This document shows, piece after piece, positions 9,131 through 16,360 of a stretch of 64,000 nucleotides of DNA. The notes under the pieces were generated by a model, which made no database searches, had not been told where the DNA came from, and saw only the letters and a program-made list of their open reading frames with translations. The stretch is from contig NZ_JACHZQ010000009.1 of assembly GCF_014193655.1 (NCBI RefSeq), positions 62,001 through 126,000 of the forward strand, in the 5' to 3' direction. Every line of letters begins with the position of its first letter. The stretch's first letter is position 1. Source of the DNA: Rhizobium sp. BK313. Lineage in GTDB: Bacteria > Pseudomonadota > Alphaproteobacteria > Rhizobiales > Rhizobiaceae. Both the position numbers and the translations under genes were made by a program.

Positions 9131-9625
9131 TCAATTCATTCCGCCGCCTTCGCTGCCGCCAGAGCTGCCGCCGCCCATATTGCCGCCACCGCTCGAGTTG
9201 CCACCACCCATGTTGCCGCCACCGCTCTGGCTTCCGCCGCCGGAATTGCTGCTGCCACTGCCTCCAGAACCACCTGATCTGCCGCCGCCATTACCGCCGT
9301 TGCGATTTCCATAGCTCCGCTGTGTTTCCCTGTTCGACCTATCTTGGGTCGGCGACGAAGCCCAAGGCCACATGAACGGTCTGCGGACATATTGACTGTC
9401 GATAATGAAAGGACCCGTTGGACGATCGGCGGCTTTCCCGTCATTGATCTCCGCAGGAAATGCAAGCTGGGGGGCGGCGGAATCGCTGCCGGCGGAATCC
9501 GGAATTCTGATCGGACCAGCGAATATAACACGCTCGGAACGGAATTCGCGGGCATCAGCGCCAACTGCACCCAAACCGGAGCCGACTATCGCCGTTGCTC
9601 CCAATATCACGCATAAGTCGTTCAT
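9131..9625 (-). CDS. Exported glycine-rich hypothetical protein
   Basis: A 164-aa protein with a hydrophobic N terminus ('CVILGATAIVGSGLGAVGADA') that looks like a signal peptide, a middle part with 'GPFIIDSQYVRRPFMW', and a C-terminal half built of Gly/Ser repeats with recurring GGGNMGGG and GGSGGS units (about residues 108-164). The start ATG 9625 has a GGGAGG site 5 bp upstream. It lies 145 bp upstream of the caspase-FGE gene on the same strand, so it may be co-transcribed. No enzymatic motif is visible. A low-complexity secreted protein beside a caspase with an outward-facing FGE-like domain could be a substrate or surface partner, but that is only inference. Confidence 0.72.
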   Translation of the reverse strand: MNDLCVILGATAIVGSGLGAVGADAREFRSERVIFAGPIRIPDSAGSDSAAPQLAFPAEINDGKAADRPTGPFIIDSQYVRRPFMWPWASSPTQDRSNRETQRSYGNRNGGNGGGRSGGSGGSGSSNSGGGSQSGGGNMGGGNSSGGGNMGGGSSGGSEGGGMN

Positions 9626-9651
9626 CGCGACCTCCCAAGCTGCGTGAGAAA

Positions 9652-9657
9652 ATTATA
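9652..9657 (-). promoter_or_regulatory. Candidate -10 element for the Gly-rich/caspase/Pepco genes
   Basis: On the minus strand a perfect TATAAT lies 27 bp upstream of the Gly-rich gene start, within an AT-rich patch (9650-9668) unlike the GC-rich surroundings. No good TTGACA is found 16-18 bp further upstream, so the assignment rests on the -10 alone. If real, it gives the three downstream genes a promoter of their own, separate from the haem-enzyme genes. Confidence 0.4.
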
Positions 9658-9752
9658 ATATACAAAACCTCCCCTTGCACTACGGAACGCAAATCACGCC
9701 AAAAGGCATCCCGCGTAGTTTGACCAAGCCCAGAAGCGTACACGTGCTCTTA

Positions 9753-11174
9753 TCAATGCCAGTCCTGATGATGGGAGCGGTGGACGTCCGTGAGCCCGTT
9801 TCTGAAGAACCGGTCATAGTAGTCGATCTCGACGTGATGCGCCTGCAGCCAGACGCCCGGCACGTGGATCGCATCGCAATGCGCGGGGAACCGGCCATGC
9901 GTCTCGTAGATATAGGTGCAGATGTCCCGTGCGCAGCCGATGACGTCGGCATTGTAGACGGCAGCTTCCGCCAGATAGCGCTTGCCGTAGTCATCCTTGT
10001 AGATCTCGGCAAAGAGTGCCTGGTCATTGAAGAGACCGTTCTTACCAAACTTCTCCTCGATGACAGCAGTAACGGCGTCAGCCATGCTGTCATAGTAAGG
10101 TGGGGACATGCCCTTGATCAGGTGCTCGCCCTTGAAACGCAGTCCGATCGGGTTGCTGCGCAGGTTGGAATAACGCGGCAGCGGCACCTGCCAGCGCAGA
10201 ATGTCCATCAGGCGCCAGCGTGGCGTCACGACGTCGAAGCCCAGCATGGCGCCGTAAGTCTTCACGAATTTCGGATCGCCGACGAGGACTGGCGGGCTGA
10301 TGGAGGCATGGATCCAGGCGCCGAGCCCCATGGCGTCAGCGGTCAGGAAAATATTCTGCAAAAGCAGGTCGGCCTCGATCTGCGTGCGCAGCGAGCCAAT
10401 GACGCCGAGCGGGACCTTGATATCCTTGTTCAGAAAGCCCTTGTCCACCCAGCGCTTCACTCCTGCGAGCCGATAGAAGTTGCGGTCGTCCACGATTGCC
10501 GGCCGGGCACCGTCCGGCTGGGTCAGAAGGTACATCATGCCGTTGATATATTGCCGAGAGAGGTCGACGACCGGCAGGAAGATCGTTGTGCCCGGCAGGT
10601 TCGACAAGAACCGATTGGAGTCGAGATAAGCCGGAAAGGCGCGCTTGCCGTCCGGAACATCGAGCCGGTGATCCAGAATGCGCACCTTTGCCTCCGCTGC
10701 CCGAGCTATCAGCCTTTCCGCCGTCAGCCCTTTTTCGCCCTCTGGTGGCGGCGGCAATTTGCGGATGAAATAGGTGCCGCTGTCGTTGATCATGAAGAAA
10801 TGCGTGCCCTGAGCGTTGTCGGGGCTGCCGGCGGTGCGGCCCTCCATGACGAGGTTCGGCTTGGCCATGATCGGCCGATGCGTGGCCGGATCCTCGAAGG
10901 GGCGGTCGGGCATGGTGAGCCCTGTCGAACCGGTGATGGCGATCAGTATCGCCTCCTCGAGCTCCGAAAGAGGTTCGCGCTGTTGCTCCGACTCGTAGCT
11001 CATCGTGCCGGCCAGCACCGAGCTCCCCTGGCTGACGCGATGGGTGCGCCGTCGCCATATCGTCTCGATGAGCGGTCTGCGGAAAAGCGCATCAAGACCG
11101 CGGTTACCGGTCGAGGTTCTGGCTGTAGCCTTCCCCGTTGGCGAAAGGTCATCTGCTCCAGGTATATCCGTCAT
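9753..11174 (-). CDS. Unrecognised protein with possible nitroreductase-like fold, coupled to haem enzyme gene
   Basis: A 473-aa soluble protein. I do not recognise the family with confidence. Two parts resemble flavin nitroreductases: an early helix 'LSELEEAILIAITGSTGLT' and, near the middle, 'LLLQNIFLTADAMGLGAWI', which is close to the nitroreductase helix that packs on FMN. Between them are long stretches with no family I can name, and the C terminus carries many histidines ('QAHHVEIDYYDRFF'). The start ATG 11174 overlaps the stop of the upstream haem-enzyme gene (ATGA) and has an AGAGGG site, so the two proteins are translationally coupled and probably work together. A redox role is inferred. 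Confidence 0.55.
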   Translation of the reverse strand: MTDIPGADDLSPTGKATARTSTGNRGLDALFRRPLIETIWRRRTHRVSQGSSVLAGTMSYESEQQREPLSELEEAILIAITGSTGLTMPDRPFEDPATHRPIMAKPNLVMEGRTAGSPDNAQGTHFFMINDSGTYFIRKLPPPPEGEKGLTAERLIARAAEAKVRILDHRLDVPDGKRAFPAYLDSNRFLSNLPGTTIFLPVVDLSRQYINGMMYLLTQPDGARPAIVDDRNFYRLAGVKRWVDKGFLNKDIKVPLGVIGSLRTQIEADLLLQNIFLTADAMGLGAWIHASISPPVLVGDPKFVKTYGAMLGFDVVTPRWRLMDILRWQVPLPRYSNLRSNPIGLRFKGEHLIKGMSPPYYDSMADAVTAVIEEKFGKNGLFNDQALFAEIYKDDYGKRYLAEAAVYNADVIGCARDICTYIYETHGRFPAHCDAIHVPGVWLQAHHVEIDYYDRFFRNGLTDVHRSHHQDWH

Positions 11175-14017
11175 GATGCCCTCTTTTCCAGATCTTGCTT
11201 TTCGCCGCCGAAAAGGACCGGCCGCCAGGGCGCAAAGGCGCTGGCGGTGCGCGGCAGCATCGACGCGAGATCCGGGCAATGGCGCAGGATCAGGCTCGTC
11301 ATGCCGTTGTTGGCAATCCAGTCGATCCCGAAGGGCGAATAGACTTCCGGACGGAAGTCCACTGTCAGGAAGCGATCACTCTGCAGCCGGCGCGAAGCCA
11401 TGAGGATGAAGATACGGAAAGCGGTGTCGCTAAATCCGAAACCGGTTGGCGGCGGTTCGGCAAAGAGGCCGACCACCGTGTCGACGCGGTCGATGTCGCC
11501 ATAGATCTCCTTGAGCAGCCGTACATCCTCGGGATTAGTGGACAACTCCTCCCAATGCTTGATCCGCGGCCGGTGCAGGCCGGCCCTGAAATCATTGTAG
11601 CGCGGCACGCCACGGCGCCGTGTACGCACGAGGTCGACGACGGAAAGGTCGATGATTTCCTTGTCGCGGGTGAACGCTTGAAGTGCACGGGGGAAGTTGT
11701 GCAGCGTGATGGCGCCGGGATGGGCCGTTCCGAAGGAATAGAGCGAGTTGCGAAGACCATATTGGCGCATAATCTCGTCGGCGCCCGGGCCTTGTATATC
11801 CATGAAGCTCTTTTCGGCGATCTTGGCGCCCGTCCTATGGTTGTAGAAGCAGTAATCGTCCGGCAGCAGCGGATGCATGCGGTAGACAGTGACGAAATCC
11901 TCGGTGAGCGAATAAGGCGTGCCGTGATGGTCCGGCATAGTCTTCGGAATGCCGGTGGATGCATGGGCGTCTACAAGCCAGAGTCCCGCCTTCGTCAGCC
12001 AGTCGTTGGCCGGCGGGCCGTTCCAGTTGCTGGAGAGGCCGACTTCGATCGCCTTGGTGGCAAGGATCGCCGGCGTCCATTCGACCGTGTGGATTTTGGC
12101 GATCAGTGCCGAGACGATCAGCCTGGCGGTCTGGTAGACGCGTTCGTCATCCCAATTGCCGTATTGGCGTTGGAGCTCGTCACAGAGCAGATTGTGTTCA
12201 CGTGCAAACAGCGTGTGCATGGCGCTCAAACCGAGCCACCAGCTCTCGTTGAAGCCGGTAACCTCGAAGCCATGAACATCAGTGGGCAGGTGCCCGTTGA
12301 CCAGGCGTATCTTCGGACCCTCTCGCAGGTCCTTGGCCTTCTTGCTGTCGGGACCGTAAACCTCCGATCCGTCCCACCAATGCGAGGCAGCATTGCCGAA
12401 ATAGATGGGCGGCTTGCCGTCATAGCCGCCCATCTCCATGTTTCCGGCAATTCGCATGACGTCTTCCGGCTTGCCGCCGACCTCGCTGGTCCATTTCATG
12501 CCAGCGGGAAGGTTAAGGACCACGTCCTTTTCCCCAAGGGGATGACGGGCATGATTGACCCAATCATGAACCTGAAACTGGATCCACGCAGCGGCGAGGA
12601 TGTTGAGCGAGCGCGCCGGAATGAACGTATCTCGATGCAACAATTGCTGCGCGACCACCACCGGATTGGGTGTATCGAACAGTTCGGGCGCGAAAACCGG
12701 TTTCAGATTGCGGCCGAAAGTCGAGCCGACGGCGCCCATCTTCGGCGCCGAAAGATCGTTAAAGGTGCCGTCATAGGTCCGCATCTGCCGCTCGCCTTCA
12801 GCAATCGCCGGCGGCGGTGTCGGGCGAGCGACCGGCGGCGCTTCGACCGGGTCGGTTCCGATCAGGTTCTCTTCACGCAAGACGTAGCGGAAAGCGTCGA
12901 GATTAAGCAGGCTCAGCCGCAGCGGCAGTCGGTGCCAGGCGATGTAGCGGTTGATGACCAGAAAGGCGCGACGCGCAATGCGCCCTGCCAGTTGGTTGCG
13001 AAACGGCACCGGGCTTGTCCAGCGGAAGCTGTGGCGATAGGCGGCGCTGGCGTCGTAGACAACCTTGCGCGCCCGGTTGAGATTGCCGAGCGGCCTGAAG
13101 GCCTCGGTCGTGTTCCAAGGATTAAAAGCCAGTTCGTCGACAAGGCGGGCATTGGCGATCGCTTCGGCGTCGCCAGTCTTCGGTTTGCTGATCTTGAGGA
13201 CTGCCACCCTGATCGGAGGCGAGGCGGTCTCCGTCCATTCGATGGACGTGTCCTCGATTGGCGTCTTCTTCGGATCGGCGAAAAGCTGGAGACAGAACTC
13301 GTAGCTGATGTCCCCGACCTCCAGACGCCGGGCAAGTTCGGTGGAAAGATAGCCAGGATCGGTCTCGGAGGGATCGGGAGCATGCGGCGCATTCGGTGCT
13401 GGACGGAACAGATAGCGCACCGCCAGCTTCTCCCCCCAACAGATCGCGCCGCGGCTCCAGAACGTCTCGAGTGCCAGGCTGCGGATTTTCCTGTTGCGAC
13501 CGGTCGTGACGTTGCGGATCATGCGCAGGGTTTCGGAGGGTCCGAAGGTGAAGGCCAGACCGATTACCCCCAGGAGGCGGCTTAAGCCTCCTCCCGCAGT
13601 CGCCTTGGCGAAGGCAACGAACTGCTTGGCATCGCGAGCATGTGAAACCGGAAAGTTGGTCGCCAACAGATCATGCTGCTCCTGGTCCGAGACATTGATC
13701 CGCACCGCCAATCCTCGCAGATCGGGCTTGTAGTCCGGTTGACCGTAGCCGCTGGCATTGGACAGGCGCAGTATCGCGGGATGGCTCTTACCCGGCTCAG
13801 CGAAACCAACCCTCAGATCTACGGGCAAATCATCGACGAACGTCAGCTCGGCGTCGATAGCCGCAAAGACGGCCTTGCTGTGAAACGCCCGCTGAATATC
13901 GGCCGCCTTGGCATAGCTGCGCGTCTTATATTGGACACGCATCATATCTTGAGCGAGCCGCTCGAACATCAAGCGCTCGGCCTCCACACCCCCTTGATAG
14001 GATTCACTCCACTCCAT
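11171..14017 (-). CDS. Catalase-like / cyclooxygenase-like haem peroxidase fusion
   Basis: A 948-aa two-domain haem protein. Residues 1-390 form a catalase-fold domain that keeps a candidate distal His46 ('QRAFHSKAV'), distal Asn121 in 'NFPVSHARDA' and a proximal RxxxY (Arg317, Tyr321). Residues about 410-925 form an animal-haem-peroxidase domain with distal His484 ('FQVHDWVNH'), 'GSEVYGPD', 'LFAREHNLLCDEL', 'IHTVEWTPAIL' and 'VYRMHPLLPD'. The last motif matches the cyclooxygenase/alpha-dioxygenase segment, with radical Tyr712 and proximal His715. The likely job is to oxygenate a fatty acid in the C-terminal domain and convert the hydroperoxide in the N-terminal one, as in catalase-like allene oxide synthase fusions. 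No signal peptide is seen. The chosen start, ATG 14017, has GGAGGG upstream; ATG 14065 would add 16 residues. The stop overlaps the next gene's start. Confidence 0.82.
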   Translation of the reverse strand: MEWSESYQGGVEAERLMFERLAQDMMRVQYKTRSYAKAADIQRAFHSKAVFAAIDAELTFVDDLPVDLRVGFAEPGKSHPAILRLSNASGYGQPDYKPDLRGLAVRINVSDQEQHDLLATNFPVSHARDAKQFVAFAKATAGGGLSRLLGVIGLAFTFGPSETLRMIRNVTTGRNRKIRSLALETFWSRGAICWGEKLAVRYLFRPAPNAPHAPDPSETDPGYLSTELARRLEVGDISYEFCLQLFADPKKTPIEDTSIEWTETASPPIRVAVLKISKPKTGDAEAIANARLVDELAFNPWNTTEAFRPLGNLNRARKVVYDASAAYRHSFRWTSPVPFRNQLAGRIARRAFLVINRYIAWHRLPLRLSLLNLDAFRYVLREENLIGTDPVEAPPVARPTPPPAIAEGERQMRTYDGTFNDLSAPKMGAVGSTFGRNLKPVFAPELFDTPNPVVVAQQLLHRDTFIPARSLNILAAAWIQFQVHDWVNHARHPLGEKDVVLNLPAGMKWTSEVGGKPEDVMRIAGNMEMGGYDGKPPIYFGNAASHWWDGSEVYGPDSKKAKDLREGPKIRLVNGHLPTDVHGFEVTGFNESWWLGLSAMHTLFAREHNLLCDELQRQYGNWDDERVYQTARLIVSALIAKIHTVEWTPAILATKAIEVGLSSNWNGPPANDWLTKAGLWLVDAHASTGIPKTMPDHHGTPYSLTEDFVTVYRMHPLLPDDYCFYNHRTGAKIAEKSFMDIQGPGADEIMRQYGLRNSLYSFGTAHPGAITLHNFPRALQAFTRDKEIIDLSVVDLVRTRRRGVPRYNDFRAGLHRPRIKHWEELSTNPEDVRLLKEIYGDIDRVDTVVGLFAEPPPTGFGFSDTAFRIFILMASRRLQSDRFLTVDFRPEVYSPFGIDWIANNGMTSLILRHCPDLASMLPRTASAFAPWRPVLFGGEKQDLEKRAS

Positions 14018-14186
14018 TATCGTTCGCCCTCCATGAACGCATCGGACAATGGCTTTCGGGCACATCGTATCGATGGGAATGCATGCGATTGAAAAGCGGC
14101 GGACGATCCCCGTTTCCCGGCGCCGTCCGCGATGCGACAGGGAAACGCCTTCTCATTTCGACGCATCGCGCCGACGAATAAAGTGG

Positions 14187-15905
14187 CTATTGCGTACCCC
14201 GACCGGGGACGATCCGATCCTCGACCATTTCCGCGATACCGGACAGAAGCCCTTTTGGCGAAGGACTGTAGTGGGGCAGCGCAAGTCGTGTGATGTGGGC
14301 GTCGATGATTGCCGGCTTGCCTAGTGCGAGTGCCTCGTCGAAGGCGTTTTCGAACTCCTCGATCGTCTCGACCCTGTATCCCTGCGCACCGCAGGCCCTG
14401 GCATAGGCGACGTAATCCGGATTGCCGAATTCGACCAGGGCCGATTCCGCGTAGGATTGGAGTTGGTAAAGCTTGATGAGCTTGAACTCGCCATCGTTGA
14501 AAATGATCCAGATGACAGGGATGTCGTATTGAACGGCGGTCAGAAGCTCGAAACCCGACAGCAGATAACATCCGTCGCCGCAGCCGACGATTACGGGGCG
14601 ATCGGGATTGGCGCATTTGGCACCAAGCGCGCCGTTGACATGTCCCGCCATCGGCCCGAACCCGCCGGGCTTCCGGAAGAACTGTCCCGGCGAAAGCTCC
14701 AGATAGTAGCCGAGCCAGGCAAGGTGTGTGCCGGCGTCCGCAAGCACAATGGCATTCTGCGGCAGGCGCTTGGAGACCGCTTGGGCGAGCTGTCCGGGAT
14801 GGATTTCATCCAGGAGATGGACGATCCGTTCCGCGTCATAGTCACGCCCAACGGCAGGTCTCGATGGCACAGCCGCAGCCTTCGGCCATATTTCCTTGTT
14901 GAGCGCCGCGACCGCGCGTTTCGCATCGCCGATGATGGTAGCATCGGCCTTATAGACCTTGTCTATTTCACCGATATCGATGTTGATATGGATGAGCGTC
15001 TTGCCGGTGAGGAGATCATCGCGAAAATTGAAGGTGGCGTGCTGCGCGAAGGAATTCCCAACCGCAAGGATCACATCGGCCTCAAGGAAGGCCTTCCACG
15101 CGGCGCTGTGACCACTATCGCAGAACACGCCGACAGAAAGAGGATGACGCTCCGAGATGATGCCTTTTCCATCGAGCGTCGTCGCGAATGGAATCTGGTA
15201 GCGATGCAGGAGTTCCGTCAACTCCGGTCCGGCGCCGCTGCGAACGGCACCGAAGCCGATCAACGCCAATATCTTCTTGTCCTTGGCAACAGCATCTCCA
15301 AGAAGCTCGGCAACCTCGCTCACCCGCTTGGAATCCGGTATCACCGGACGTCGCTGGAGATTGATCTCGCGATAGTTGTCCACAGAGATGCCATGATGCG
15401 TCAGGTTTTCCGGGACATGGATGTGAACTGGTCCGGGGCGGCCGTCGAAGGCCAGGTTGACAGCCTCTTCGACGACATCGCAGGTCTTGGCTGCATCCGT
15501 CAGCAGAAATGACTTCTTCGTGGTCGCCGCAAACATTGCCTGGGAATCCGGGGTGCGACTGACACCGGAGGTTTCGTTCAATGCGCCCTTTCCCTTCCAG
15601 TCGAGAGAGGCATAGCCAGAAACGGCCAGTACCGGATAGGAATCAGACATGGCAACCGCCAGCCCGGAAAACAAATTGAAGGCGCCCGGCCCTGCGGTCG
15701 CAAAGCAAAAGCCCAAATTATCCGAATGCATCGCATACCCGCACGCCATGAATGACGCCGCCTGTTCGTGCCGGGTAATGACGGGCTTGATTGAGGAATG
15801 TTTGAGGGCAAGCATCAAACCGGCGGCATTTTCGCCCGCTCCGCCAAAGGCGGCGCCGACCCCCACTCCCTCAAGTGCCTTCACGATCGCCTCGTAGACT
15901 CTCAT
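14187..15905 (-). CDS. Thiamine-diphosphate-dependent enzyme, acetolactate-synthase-like
   Basis: A 572-aa enzyme with the three domains of the pyruvate-decarboxylase/acetolactate-synthase superfamily. The N-terminal domain has the cofactor-activating Glu in 'ITRHEQAASFMACGYA'. The middle domain carries 'LALIGFGAVRSGA', and the C-terminal domain has the ThDP/Mg motif starting GDG ('VGCGDGCYLLSG') and ending 'IFNDGE'. It differs from IlvB/IlvI in having no recognisable regulatory-subunit gene nearby, so a catabolic or decarboxylase role (benzoylformate, sulfopyruvate or oxalyl type) is possible. The start ATG 15905 has GGAGGG 8 bp upstream. It precedes the haem fusion gene by 169 bp on the same strand, so they may share a transcript. 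The substrate is unknown. Confidence 0.82.
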   Translation of the reverse strand: MRVYEAIVKALEGVGVGAAFGGAGENAAGLMLALKHSSIKPVITRHEQAASFMACGYAMHSDNLGFCFATAGPGAFNLFSGLAVAMSDSYPVLAVSGYASLDWKGKGALNETSGVSRTPDSQAMFAATTKKSFLLTDAAKTCDVVEEAVNLAFDGRPGPVHIHVPENLTHHGISVDNYREINLQRRPVIPDSKRVSEVAELLGDAVAKDKKILALIGFGAVRSGAGPELTELLHRYQIPFATTLDGKGIISERHPLSVGVFCDSGHSAAWKAFLEADVILAVGNSFAQHATFNFRDDLLTGKTLIHINIDIGEIDKVYKADATIIGDAKRAVAALNKEIWPKAAAVPSRPAVGRDYDAERIVHLLDEIHPGQLAQAVSKRLPQNAIVLADAGTHLAWLGYYLELSPGQFFRKPGGFGPMAGHVNGALGAKCANPDRPVIVGCGDGCYLLSGFELLTAVQYDIPVIWIIFNDGEFKLIKLYQLQSYAESALVEFGNPDYVAYARACGAQGYRVETIEEFENAFDEALALGKPAIIDAHITRLALPHYSPSPKGLLSGIAEMVEDRIVPGRGTQ

Positions 15906-16360
15906 CGAGAATGCCCTCCAAACGCACAGATTGACCGGCGCGTTTATTTCCCCACCGCACTGTCAATGCGGAAAGACACTGCTGCTGCGTTTCAAGCGTC
16001 GCAAAATTAGGAAATATCTATATAAGAGCCGAATCTACTGCCTGGACACATCGCGTTCCGCGCGTGAAATCCAAGCAACCGAAGCTGAAATATGCTGTCG
16101 AATGAAACTGCCACTGGGCGGGATGATGGCGCCATCCCTTATCGTTCAGATCATCTTTGCGCATTTTGAAATAAACTTCAACCTCAGATTACCACGAGCA
16201 AATAGTACGGAACGGCTGCTCCTGTTTTCTCTGCCATAACAGTACGAAACGCAGGTTTCTAAAGCAATTTATGATCGCATATCCATTCTGTCCTGCCGCA
16301 ACCGCTGCCGGTCTGCAAATTCAGGAATGGTGTTCGGAGGGCCATGCGCGTCGCGTGCTT
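15906..16360. other. Intergenic region, 455 bp
   Basis: No supported gene. A plus-strand frame at 15931-16239 has no ribosome-binding site and an ordinary shadow composition. The stretch should hold the promoter of the minus-strand TPP-enzyme gene and the end of the patatin transcript. It is somewhat richer in A/T (15995-16270) than the flanking genes, but I could not fix a convincing promoter or terminator. Confidence 0.6.

Noticed and set aside
9131..9310. Short repeats that look like a repeat array
   Set aside because: They are codon-level repeats encoding Gly/Ser units inside the Gly-rich protein, with no unique spacers; not a CRISPR array.
9675..11342. 555-codon plus-strand frame opposite the 473-aa protein gene
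   Set aside because: No start signal and no family features; the minus-strand frame is coupled by ATGA to its upstream gene.
11195..13585. 796-codon open frame on the plus strand opposite the haem fusion gene
   Set aside because: Shadow of a GC-rich gene: no ribosome-binding site, no recognisable domain, while the minus-strand frame carries clear catalase and peroxidase motifs.
15931..16239. 102-codon plus-strand frame in the gap before the patatin gene
   Set aside because: No ribosome-binding site, Cys/Arg-rich random composition and no neighbour on that strand.
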